Positions 1 to 8,433 of a DNA stretch of 10,000 nt are shown here, in pieces (position 1 is the stretch's first letter; every line of letters starts with the position of its first letter). Source of the DNA: Desulfarculus sp. GTDB lineage: Bacteria; Desulfobacterota; Desulfarculia; Desulfarculales; Desulfarculaceae. The position numbers were made by a program, and so were the translations under genes. Under the pieces are notes generated by a model that worked only from the letters and a program-made list of their open reading frames with translations, did no database searches and had not been told where the DNA came from. The DNA lies in contig JAIWNN010000104.1 in the NCBI GenBank assembly GCA_020216805.1, positions 1 to 10,000 of the forward strand, read 5' to 3'.

Positions 1-2
1 CC

Positions 3-716
3 CCCTCGGCGGCTGCCCCCGCCGCGGCCCCGTCTCGGGCGGGAGAGCCCCAACCGGCCCCGCGCCCTGGCTCCACTTCGGCCGCCCCGGCCGAGACTGC
101 GCGCCCCCACCCGACGGCCACGCCGCCCTCGACCCTGGTCGAGGAGGAGGCCGCGGCCCTGGAGCTGGAGTTGGAGCCCGAGATCGAGCTGGAGGCGGGC
201 GAGGCCCTCGACCTGGCCGACGAGGACGATGATGACGAGGGCGGCGACCTGCGCCTGGAACTGGATCCAGCCGTGATCGAGCAGGCGCGGCAGGTCCTGG
301 CCCGGCTGGTGGAGCCCCTGGACCCCGGGGCCCGGGTGGAGGCCCAGGGCGGGCCCCAGGGCATCGAGCTGTCGGTGCAGGGTCAGGAGGCGGGCATGCT
401 CATCGGCCGGCGCGGCTCCACCCTGGAGGCCCTGCAATACCTGGTGGTGCGCATCGTCAGCCACCAGCACGGCCGGCCGGTGCGCATCGTGGTGGATGCC
501 GGCGACTACCGCCGCCGCCGCCGCGAGGCCCTGGAGGAGACCGCCCGGCGCATGGCCCAGAAGGTCAAGAGCAGCGGCCGTTCGGCGGCCATGGGCCCCC
601 TGGCCGCCCAGGAGCGCCGCCTGATCCACCTGGCCCTCAAGGCCGATCCCGAGGTGGTCACCCTGAGTCGGGGCCGGGGCGAATTGAAGAAGGTCATCAT
701 CAGCCCCAAGGTCTAG
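3..716 (+). CDS. jag: Jag/KhpB RNA-binding protein, C-terminal part (5' end outside window)
   Basis: The reading frame is open from the left edge to the TAG at 714-716, so the gene begins upstream and the usual N-terminal Jag-N domain is not visible. What is seen, in order: an Ala/Pro-rich stretch (about 3-130), a strongly acidic segment (about 130-250, with a run of Asp/Glu), a type II KH domain (about 267-500) with its GxxG loop as GRRG at 405-416, then an Arg-rich start and an R3H domain (about 507-713) whose R-x3-H pair is encoded at 615-629. The family (KhpB, SpoIIIJ-associated) binds RNA in the cytoplasm, often with KhpA, and is usually encoded next to yidC and rnpA near the origin; here it is followed by mnmE, as is common. 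The Ala/Pro and acidic linker is probably a flexible spacer. A TTG at 171 is an in-frame start candidate, but it would discard nothing but linker, and I think the longer frame is the real one. Confidence 0.93.
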   Translation, partial: PSAAAPAAAPSRAGEPQPAPRPGSTSAAPAETARPHPTATPPSTLVEEEAAALELELEPEIELEAGEALDLADEDDDDEGGDLRLELDPAVIEQARQVLARLVEPLDPGARVEAQGGPQGIELSVQGQEAGMLIGRRGSTLEALQYLVVRIVSHQHGRPVRIVVDAGDYRRRRREALEETARRMAQKVKSSGRSAAMGPLAAQERRLIHLALKADPEVVTLSRGRGELKKVIISPKV

Positions 717-743
717 TCTCTCGGCTGGCCCAACCGACCCCAC

Positions 744-775
744 GCCCGGCGCGGCCCAACCCGCCGGGCTTTTTT
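744..775 (+). terminator. Rho-independent terminator after jag
   Basis: An 8-bp GC stem, GCCCGGCG (744-751) with CGCCGGGC (762-769), extended by two pairs across a one-base bulge, is followed directly by six T residues (770-775). It lies 27 bases after the jag stop codon and separates jag from the mnmE-rsmG unit. Confidence 0.85.
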
Positions 776-829
776 ACGCCCGCTCGCTTGCACCCGCCCG
801 GCGCCCCCTCCCGCGTCGCCCCCGCGACC

Positions 830-845
830 CGTTTCACGTGAAACA
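830..845. other. parS: parS-type ParB binding site 1
   Basis: The perfect palindrome GTTTCACGTGAAAC occupies 831-844. With its flanks it matches 15 of 16 bases of the well-known bacterial parS sequence TGTTTCACGTGAAACA (only the first base differs). It is in the non-coding gap between jag and mnmE. In known systems ParB loads here, spreads along DNA and directs origin segregation with ParA. That it functions here is inferred from the match and from a second copy at 3010-3025. Confidence 0.85.
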
Positions 846-897
846 GGACCAGCGCGGTCAACCCCGTCCGCTGGCGGGCGAGGGCCGCCCCAGGCGG

Positions 898-903
898 TAT
901 AAT
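898..903 (+). promoter_or_regulatory. Candidate -10 element of the mnmE promoter
   Basis: A perfect TATAAT stands out in otherwise extremely GC-rich DNA. It ends seven bases before the ATG at 911, so transcription from it would begin at about 910-911. No good -35 hexamer is visible at 16-18 bases upstream. If it is active it would rule out the other in-frame ATG at 902, which lies inside the element, and would give a leaderless mnmE message. Confidence 0.5.
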
Positions 904-910
904 GCCCCCC

Positions 911-2338
911 ATGACCTGCGTTCAGCTCCCCGACGCCCGCGACACCATCGCCGCCCCGGCCACCCCGGCCGGTCCGGGCGGCATCGCCATCCTGCGGGTG
1001 AGCGGACCCCGGGCCTGGGAGGTCGGCCGCGCCCTCTTCCAACCCCGCCGGCCCTGGCCGCCCGGCGGCCCCCGGCCCTGGCGCTTCCACCTGGGCTCGC
1101 TGCTTGACGCCGACGGCCAGGCCATCGACGAGGCCCTGGCGGTCTTCTTCCGCGCCCCCCGCTCCTACACCACCCAGGACCTGGTGGAGCTGCACTGCCA
1201 CGGCGGCCCGGCCGTCCTGCGCCAGGCGCTCGATTCCGCCTTGGCCCGGGGCTGCCGCCTGGCCCGGCCGGGCGAATTCACCCTGCGCGCCTTCCTGGGC
1301 GGCCGTCTGGACCTGGGCCAGGCCGAGGCGGTGGCCGGGCTGATCGCCGCCCGCTGCCAGGGCGAGGCCCGCCTGGCCCTGGCCAACCTGACCGGCGGCC
1401 TGGCCCGGGGTCTGGCCCCGGTGCGCCAGGTTTTGCTGACCGCCGCCGCCCGGGTGGAGGCGGCCATCGACTTTGCCGAGGACCTGGCCCCGGAGGAAAC
1501 CGCCGGCCTGGAGGCCCTGGCCGCCGAGCTGGCCGCTGGCGTCCAGGAGCCCTTGGCGGAGCTGATCCGGCGCAGCCAGCGCCGCCGGGTGTTCCGGGAG
1601 GGGGCCGTGGTGGTGCTCTGCGGCCGGCCCAACGTGGGCAAGTCCAGCCTGTTCAACGCCCTCCTGGGACGGCAACGCGCCCTGGTCAGCCGCCTGGCCG
1701 GCACCACCCGCGACACCCTGGAAGAGCCCCTGGTGTTGGGTGGGGTGGCCGTGCGCCTGGTGGACACCGCCGGTCTGGGCTGGGGAGGGGAGGCTTGCCC
1801 CAGCCCGGCGGCCGAACTGGACGAATTGGGCCGGCAAGCGGCCGGCCAGGCGGTGGCCGCGGCCGACCTGCTGCTGGTGGTCATGGATGGCGGCCAGCCC
1901 CTGACCCCGGCCGACCGGGAGGTCATGGTGGCCAGCGCCGGCCGGCCGCGCCTGGTGGCGGTCAACAAGGCCGACCTGGCCCCGGCCTGGGACCTGGCGG
2001 AGCTGGGATCACCGATGGAGAATGAGCCCGTGTTGCGGGTCAGCGCCGCCCGGGGGACCGGGCTGGAGGAGCTGGCCCAGCGCCTGGGCGATGCCCTGAC
2101 CGGGGGCCAGGCCGAGCCCCAACCGGGGGAGGTTCTGGCCGGGACCCGCCAGGTGGAGGCCCTGGAGCGCTGCCGGGCGGCGGCGGAACGGGCCGGGGAG
2201 CAACTCCGGGCCGGGGCCTGGGAGCTGGTTTCGCTGGAACTGGGCGAGGCCCTGGCCGCCCTGGGCGAGGTGGACGGCCTGGGCGCGTCGGACCAGGTGA
2301 TCGAGGCGGTTTTCAGTCAATTCTGCGTGGGCAAGTGA
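911..2338 (+). CDS. mnmE: tRNA uridine-5-carboxymethylaminomethyl(34) synthesis GTPase MnmE
   Basis: MnmE works with MnmG to install the carboxymethylaminomethyl group on wobble U34 of certain tRNAs; it dimerises in a K+-dependent, GTP-driven cycle. With the start at 911 the protein has 475 residues, a normal length. The N-terminal folate-binding domain begins with the family hallmark DTIAA...GPGGIAILRVSG. The G domain has G1 GRPNVGKSS (238-246), switch I GTTRDT (264-269), G3 DTAG (285-288) and G4 NKAD (352-355). The C-terminus ends FCVGK, with the conserved cysteine near the end. ATG 902 would add only three residues; 911 suits family N-termini and the TATAAT at 898-903 better. Oddities: the switch II segment after DTAG is about seven residues longer than usual, and the residue matching catalytic Glu282 of E. 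coli appears to be Asp304. The stop is one base from the rsmG ATG, suggesting coupled translation. Confidence 0.96.
   Translation: MTCVQLPDARDTIAAPATPAGPGGIAILRVSGPRAWEVGRALFQPRRPWPPGGPRPWRFHLGSLLDADGQAIDEALAVFFRAPRSYTTQDLVELHCHGGPAVLRQALDSALARGCRLARPGEFTLRAFLGGRLDLGQAEAVAGLIAARCQGEARLALANLTGGLARGLAPVRQVLLTAAARVEAAIDFAEDLAPEETAGLEALAAELAAGVQEPLAELIRRSQRRRVFREGAVVVLCGRPNVGKSSLFNALLGRQRALVSRLAGTTRDTLEEPLVLGGVAVRLVDTAGLGWGGEACPSPAAELDELGRQAAGQAVAAADLLLVVMDGGQPLTPADREVMVASAGRPRLVAVNKADLAPAWDLAELGSPMENEPVLRVSAARGTGLEELAQRLGDALTGGQAEPQPGEVLAGTRQVEALERCRAAAERAGEQLRAGAWELVSLELGEALAALGEVDGLGASDQVIEAVFSQFCVGK
1777..1806. repeat. Inverted repeat inside mnmE switch II coding region
   Basis: GGGCTGGGG (1777-1785) and CCCCAGCCC (1798-1806) form perfect 9-bp arms around a 12-base purine-rich loop. 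The repeat encodes the extra residues after the DTAG motif of MnmE. It may be only a by-product of G/C-rich codons, or the footprint of a small palindromic insertion. Confidence 0.6.
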
Positions 2339-2339
2339 G

Positions 2340-2930
2340 ATGGCCAACGCCTCCCTCCCCCCCGCCCGGCCTCCGGAGCTGGCCCCCGCCCTGGAGCGCC
2401 TGGCCGCCGAGCTCTTGCGCTGGAACCAGCGCATCAACCTGACCGGCTACCGCGACCCGGAGGAGGTGCGGGTGGGGCTCTTCCTGGACGCCCTGGCCCT
2501 GGTGCCCCATCTGGCCGGGGATAGCCTGTTGGACATCGGCTCCGGGGCCGGGTTTCCGGGGTTGGTGCTGGCCCTGGCCCGGCCGGACCTGGCGGTGACC
2601 CTGTTGGAGCCCCGGGCCAAGCGGGTCAGCTTCCAGAAGCACGCCATCCGAACCTTGGGCCTGGGCAACGTCCGGGCGGTGCAGGGCCGGGCCGGAAACG
2701 GTCCCGACGCCGCCCTGCCGGGCGAGGTCTTCTCCACGGTGACGGTCAAGGCGGTGGGGAGCCTGGCCGACTCCCTGGCCCTGGCCCGGCCCTACCTGGC
2801 CCCCGGGGGCCGGATCCTGCTGCCCCGCGGCCGGGGGGACCGGGCGGCGGCCCTGGACGCCGGCCTGGCGGTGGTGGACTACGAGCTGCCGCCCCCGGGC
2901 GGGCGGCGGATCATCGTCCTGGCCGGCTAG
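2340..2930 (+). CDS. rsmG: 16S rRNA (guanine(527)-N(7))-methyltransferase RsmG (GidB)
   Basis: RsmG uses S-adenosylmethionine to methylate N7 of G527 in the 530 loop of 16S rRNA; its loss is linked to low-level streptomycin resistance in other bacteria. The protein has 196 residues, slightly short for the family (about 205-240). Seen: an N-terminal helix with the WNQRINLT motif (28-35), the SAM-binding motif I DIGSGAGFPG (65-74), and LLEPRAKRVSF (88-98), a family signature. The ATG begins one base after the mnmE stop, with no separate promoter, so the two are almost certainly co-transcribed. The residues before the Asp of the usual HxxDSL motif differ here (GLFLDALAL). Downstream, the common partners parA and parB are missing; the next gene is a histidine kinase on the opposite strand. 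Confidence 0.95.
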   Translation: MANASLPPARPPELAPALERLAAELLRWNQRINLTGYRDPEEVRVGLFLDALALVPHLAGDSLLDIGSGAGFPGLVLALARPDLAVTLLEPRAKRVSFQKHAIRTLGLGNVRAVQGRAGNGPDAALPGEVFSTVTVKAVGSLADSLALARPYLAPGGRILLPRGRGDRAAALDAGLAVVDYELPPPGGRRIIVLAG

Positions 2931-2946
2931 TCCAGCGCCCGGCCGC

Positions 2947-2980
2947 GGCTGGGTCACCCTCGGCCCAACCGCTTCTTTTC
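2947..2980 (+). terminator. Possible weak terminator after rsmG
   Basis: GGCTGGG (2947-2953) and CCCAACC (2964-2970) can pair with one mismatch around a 10-base loop, followed by the T-rich GCTTCTTTTC. The stem is imperfect and the T-tract interrupted, so efficiency is doubtful, but the position between convergent genes fits. Confidence 0.35.
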
Positions 2981-3009
2981 CCATGGCAAGACACCTGTCC
3001 CGCCGGTCA

Positions 3010-3025
3010 CGTTTCACGTGAAACG
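3010..3025. other. parS: parS-type ParB binding site 2
   Basis: A second exact copy of GTTTCACGTGAAAC lies at 3011-3024, matching 14 of 16 bases of the parS consensus (the two outermost bases differ). It sits between rsmG and the convergent histidine kinase gene, 16 bases beyond the kinase stop, and 2,180 bases centre to centre from the first copy. Confidence 0.83.
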
Positions 3026-3040
3026 GGAACGACCCGCCGG

Positions 3041-5452
<2,412 letters not shown>

Positions 5453-5561
5453 GCCTCACCCCCGTAAGGATAAGCAGCTGGATTTCAGACGCCTTTTCAC
5501 GCTAGCACGAATGGACGGACCAGGCAAGCTCCATGTGATCTTGCATCGATTACTATTACCA

Positions 5562-6215
5562 TCAAGCAAGGGGGGTTAAGCGCCCGCCGGACAGCTCCAG
5601 GACTTGGTGGCAAAGGCGACGCAGAAAGCCATGGTCGTGGGAGATAACAGCCCATGGCAACTGGCTTTTTTGCAAAACAGACTCGAAGCGCGCCTGGGTC
5701 TGGGGGTCCAGGCCGGCGGTGGGTTCGTCCAACAGCAAGGCCTGGGGCCGCAGGGCCAGGACCGTGGCCAGGGTCACCAGGCGCTTCTCGCCGCCGCTGA
5801 GCTGATACGTCACCCGCTCCGCGAACCCATCCAGCCCCAGCTCCGCCAGGGCCCGGTGGGCCCTTTCCAGGGCCTGGCCCCGCTCCAGCCCCTGGTTCAG
5901 GGGCCCGAAGGCCACGTCCTCCAAAACCGTGGGGCAAAAGAGCTGGTCGTCGGGGTCTTGAAAACAATAGCCCAACCGGGTGCGCAGGGGCGCGAAGTCC
6001 GCCTCCCGGCGCATGGCTTGACCAAACAGCTCCACCGCGCCGGCCTGGGCTGACAGCAGCCCCATGGCCAGCAGGAACAGGGTGGATTTGCCGGCCCCGT
6101 TGGGGCCCAGGATGCCCACCCGCTGCCCCTCCTCCAGGCTGAAATCCAGACCCGCGAAGACCGGCGGCCGACCGGGGTAGGCGAAGTGGATTCCCGTCAT
6201 TCGAATCAGGCTCAT
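5562..6215 (-). CDS. nikO: ECF nickel/cobalt transporter ATPase NikO (CbiO family)
   Basis: The 217-residue ABC ATPase powers the group I ECF transporter together with NikQ and NikM at the inner membrane. Seen: Walker A GPNGAGKST (37-45), Q-loop Gln86 in FQDPDDQLF (typical of ECF ATPases), signature LSGGE (139-143), Walker B LLLDEP (160-165), D-loop AGLD (167-170) and switch His193. The length is short for CbiO (often 250-280) because the protein stops soon after the H-switch, with a brief tail and no extended C-terminal domain. The ATG overlaps the nikQ stop as ATGA (6215-6212), a sign of translational coupling and strong support for this start; the frame remains open upstream through nikQ but only as a shadow. 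No clear terminator follows it. Confidence 0.94.
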   Translation of the reverse strand: MSLIRMTGIHFAYPGRPPVFAGLDFSLEEGQRVGILGPNGAGKSTLFLLAMGLLSAQAGAVELFGQAMRREADFAPLRTRLGYCFQDPDDQLFCPTVLEDVAFGPLNQGLERGQALERAHRALAELGLDGFAERVTYQLSGGEKRLVTLATVLALRPQALLLDEPTAGLDPQTQARFESVLQKSQLPWAVISHDHGFLRRLCHQVLELSGGRLTPLA

Positions 6216-6961
6216 GCCGCCAGCTCCAGCACCAGGAGCAGCGCCACCAGGAGCCCACCCCAAAGCAGGAAGTAATCGTCGCGCCGCTGCCATTGAAAAT
6301 GGTCCAGCAGCCAGTAAGTGCCCTGGAACCCCCGGCAGAGCATGGCCTGGTAGACCCGCTGGGCCCGGTCGTAGGAGCGGACCAGCAGCCCGCCGGTCAG
6401 ATAGGCGTAGGTGCGGTAGGTGTGCCAGCTGGTGCGGGGCTGGAATCCCCGCGCCCTGGCCGCCTGGTGCATGCGGTGCCACTCCCGGTGCAGAACGTGC
6501 AAGTAGCGGTAAAAGAAAAAGAAAACCTGCAGCAGCCGCGGTGAGATCCGCCAGTGGGCCAGGGCGTGGAAGACCTGGTTGACGGTGCTGGTGGCCAGGA
6601 GCAGGGTCAGCCCCAGCACGATGGCGTTGGCCTTCAGGGTGATCATCCCGGCCAGGAAGATGCCCGGGGGGTGGTGGCGCAGGCCCAGCCAGCCATCCCC
6701 GGCCGGATAGACCTGCCAGGGCAGCATCACCCACAACAGGGCGGTGAAGGCGTTGACCGCCGCCAGGCGCTTGAGCAGCTCCCGTCCCGGGAGCCTCGCC
6801 GCCAGACAGCCCGCCAGGCAAAGGCCCAGACCCGCCCCTCCCGCCCAGGCGCTCTGCCCGGTGGCCATCACCAGGCTGTAGGCCAGGGCCACCGCCAGCT
6901 TGCCGCGCGGGTCCAGACGGTGGAAGAGCGAATGGCCGTGGGCCAGCGTTTCCAGGTGCAT
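6212..6961 (-). CDS. nikQ: ECF nickel/cobalt transporter T component NikQ (CbiQ family)
   Basis: NikQ is the transmembrane coupling subunit that links the ATPase to the substrate-binding subunit NikM. The 249-residue protein has an N-terminal DPRGKL motif (17-22), several hydrophobic helices (about 22-58, 66-86, 100-125, 143-156, 230-248), and the two cytoplasmic coupling motifs of EcfT proteins, AARARGF (167-173) and AMLCRGF (206-212), in which the A-R-G type pattern contacts the ATPase groove. The ATG at 6961 has a modest GAGG about six bases upstream. It lies 26 bases beyond the large hairpin at 6988-7029, so its expression depends on read-through or on a promoter before that hairpin. The stop overlaps the nikO start. 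Confidence 0.93.
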   Translation of the reverse strand: MHLETLAHGHSLFHRLDPRGKLAVALAYSLVMATGQSAWAGGAGLGLCLAGCLAARLPGRELLKRLAAVNAFTALLWVMLPWQVYPAGDGWLGLRHHPPGIFLAGMITLKANAIVLGLTLLLATSTVNQVFHALAHWRISPRLLQVFFFFYRYLHVLHREWHRMHQAARARGFQPRTSWHTYRTYAYLTGGLLVRSYDRAQRVYQAMLCRGFQGTYWLLDHFQWQRRDDYFLLWGGLLVALLLVLELAA

Positions 6962-6982
6962 TCAGGGCCTCGCTAAGGAGGG

Positions 6983-7029
6983 AAAAACCGGGGGAAAACC
7001 CTTTTGTGGACAAAAGGGTTTTCCCCCGG
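6983..7029 (-). terminator. Perfect long hairpin with U-tract between nikL and nikQ (terminator or attenuator)
   Basis: CCGGGGGAAAACCCTTTTGT (6988-7007) is exactly repeated in inverted orientation at 7010-7029, with two bases between. On the - strand the stem is followed at once by TTTTT (6987-6983), the form of an intrinsic terminator; on the + strand no T-run follows directly. Because nikQ starts only 26 bases beyond and no promoter fits in that space, it may be a partial terminator that sets the ratio of nikKML to nikQO messages. A dispersed palindromic repeat is the alternative. Confidence 0.75.
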
Positions 7030-7048
7030 ACCCCCTTTCCGAAAAAAC

Positions 7049-7081
7049 TTTATAGGTGTTTCCCTGCGAACAAGGTTGTTC
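7049..7081 (-). promoter_or_regulatory. Candidate -10 and palindrome upstream of nikQ
   Basis: Directly after the nikL stop lies GAACAAGGTTGTTC (7068-7081), a palindrome with 6-bp arms. On the - strand a TATAAA (7054-7049) follows at 14 bases, but no acceptable -35 sits 16-18 bases before it. This AT-rich gap could carry a weak secondary promoter for nikQO with an operator; support is positional only. Confidence 0.3.
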
Positions 7082-7708
7082 TCAATTATTTTTGCGGCGC
7101 GACAGGAACCAGGCCGCCAGCCCCATCAGGCCGATAATGTAGCCGATGCCGGCCGCGATGTCATGCACCGAGACCTCCCTCTCTCCGGCCAGCTTGGCCA
7201 CCTGGGCGGTCAGGGGGGCCAGTTGGGCCTTGAGGGCCTGATCCACCACCTGGCGCAGCTCCTCCGGGCCGAGGCCGGCCCCACTCCCCCCCGGCACGGC
7301 CAGGGGGGCGGGGTTGGCCGGCGGGGTGGGCGCCGCCGGCGCCCCCGGTTGGACCGCCGCCGAGCCCAGGTCCAATTCCTCGGCGCTCATCTCGTAGCTG
7401 GCCTGGTGACCCTGGCTGGCCTTGAGCACCAGCTTCAGTGGCGGTTTCACCCCCGCCGGCAGGGGAAAGCTGAAATTCCCCTCGCCGTCGGTGTTGTATT
7501 CTCCCAGCACCTTGCCGCTGCCGTCGCTGACTTCGATGGGGCTGCTCACCGCCTTGCCGCCTCCGGCGAAATAGGCCTGGCCCCGCACCTGGCCCCCCTC
7601 CAGATAGGCGTAGAGGCCCACCTTGTGGGCCGTGGCGGCCGGCGGGACCAGCAACATCCCCAGGGTGATGGCCAGCGTCAGGCTCATCATTGCGCGGTAT
7701 CGATTCAT
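7082..7708 (-). CDS. nikL: NikL-type accessory component of nickel ECF transporter
   Basis: This 208-residue protein fits NikL, an accessory component of nickel ECF systems that replaces NikN. Seen: a signal peptide (1-27) ending PAATA, so that the mature chain would begin with His28 (HKVGLYAY); a beta-rich Ig/carboxypeptidase-regulatory-like domain (about 28-108) with the pattern of a G-x-V-L strand then TDGEGNFSF (73-81); a Pro/Ala-rich linker (about 118-147); a short helical segment (148-176); and a C-terminal membrane helix (about 184-203) followed by RRKNN on the cytoplasmic side. It should therefore present a periplasmic domain anchored in the inner membrane next to NikM. The start has a GGAG about ten bases upstream. 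The role in metal capture is inferred from family and context; the exact mechanism is unknown to me. Confidence 0.82.
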   Translation of the reverse strand: MNRYRAMMSLTLAITLGMLLVPPAATAHKVGLYAYLEGGQVRGQAYFAGGGKAVSSPIEVSDGSGKVLGEYNTDGEGNFSFPLPAGVKPPLKLVLKASQGHQASYEMSAEELDLGSAAVQPGAPAAPTPPANPAPLAVPGGSGAGLGPEELRQVVDQALKAQLAPLTAQVAKLAGEREVSVHDIAAGIGYIIGLMGLAAWFLSRRKNN

Positions 7709-7731
7709 GCCTTGTCGCTCTCCAGGGGCCG

Positions 7732-7764
7732 GCGCCCCGGAGACCGTGACGGCCCCCGGGGCGC
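7732..7764. repeat. Hairpin in the nikM-nikL gap
   Basis: GCGCCCCGG (7732-7740) and CCGGGGCGC (7756-7764) are perfect 9-bp arms around a 15-base loop in the 101-base gap between nikM and nikL. No U-tract follows on either strand, so it is not an ordinary terminator. It may protect the upstream message or mark a processing point. Confidence 0.5.
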
Positions 7765-7809
7765 TGGCCGGGTTTTGACCAGGACGATTGAGCGTGGCTG
7801 GGGCCCGGC

Positions 7810-8415
7810 CTAGCGGTCCCAGGCCAGCATCGCCGGACGCACCCGGCGCAGGAAAGCCACCGCCGCCGCCGTGACCAGGCCCTCCACCAGCATCACCGGC
7901 AGATGGGCCGCCAGGATCAGATGGGCCGCGCCCAGGAAGTCCTCCCCGGCGGTCAGAAGGCTCAGGGCCACCAGGAGGGCCGACAGGGCCACCCCCAGAA
8001 ACCCCGCCCCGAAGCCGGCCACCAGGGCCAGCTGGCTGTTGCCGCCCCGGGCCCAGGGTCCGCAGAGCCAGTGCGCCACCACGGCCGGGAAGGCCATGTT
8101 GAAGGTCGAGATCCCCAGGGTGGTCAGGCCGCCGAAGGAAAAGAGCAGGGCTTGCAGGGCCAGGGCCACGAAGATGGCCGGAAAGGCCGACCAGCCCAGC
8201 AGCAGGCCCAGCAGGCCATTCAACACCAGGTGGACCCGGGCCGGCCCGGCCGGCAGGTTGACCAGCGAGGCCACGAAAAAGGCAGCCGCCATCAGCGCCA
8301 CCTGGGGCAACCGTTCCTGATCCAGCTTGCGCAGGCCCAGGCTGATTCCGCCCACGGCCAGGGCCGCGCCGGCGACCAGGGTGGCGGCGGGCAGCACGCC
8401 CTCGGATATATGCAT
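7810..8415 (-). CDS. nikM: ECF nickel transporter substrate-specific membrane component NikM (CbiM family)
   Basis: NikM binds Ni2+ (cobalt in CbiM homologues) and carries it through the inner membrane. The 201-residue protein begins MHISEGVLP; in the known NikM structure the N-terminal amine, His2 and a second histidine coordinate the metal, so the unprocessed start at 8415 is functionally fixed. Candidate second ligand: His62 in VHLVLNG. Other family features are the Gln-containing segment LALQALLFSFGGLTTLG (85-101) and HLPVMLVEG (171-179). Hydrophobic helices run through most of the chain. An AGGTGA lies about five bases before the ATG. It follows nikK by 18 bases and is clearly in the same operon. 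The neighbours nikK and nikL favour nickel over cobalt, but the sequence alone does not settle the metal. Confidence 0.94.
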   Translation of the reverse strand: MHISEGVLPAATLVAGAALAVGGISLGLRKLDQERLPQVALMAAAFFVASLVNLPAGPARVHLVLNGLLGLLLGWSAFPAIFVALALQALLFSFGGLTTLGISTFNMAFPAVVAHWLCGPWARGGNSQLALVAGFGAGFLGVALSALLVALSLLTAGEDFLGAAHLILAAHLPVMLVEGLVTAAAVAFLRRVRPAMLAWDR

Positions 8416-8433
8416 GTTTTCACCTAGTTCCGG

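Noticed and set aside
713..1837. A 374-codon open frame on the - strand opposite mnmE
   Set aside because: Low-complexity Gly/Ala/Gln translation antisense to a conserved gene; a compositional shadow.
5453..5561. Promoter for the histidine kinase
   Set aside because: On the - strand TTGCCT and TAGCGT are 17 bases apart, but the -10 matches only three of six bases. Also no sigma54 -24/-12 motif is seen. Too weak to list as a feature.
5562..7013. A single 483-residue - strand frame that would extend nikO upstream through nikQ
   Set aside because: The upstream part is nikQ read out of frame and would start inside the hairpin. The ATG at 6215 overlaps the nikQ stop and begins the normal NikO sequence.
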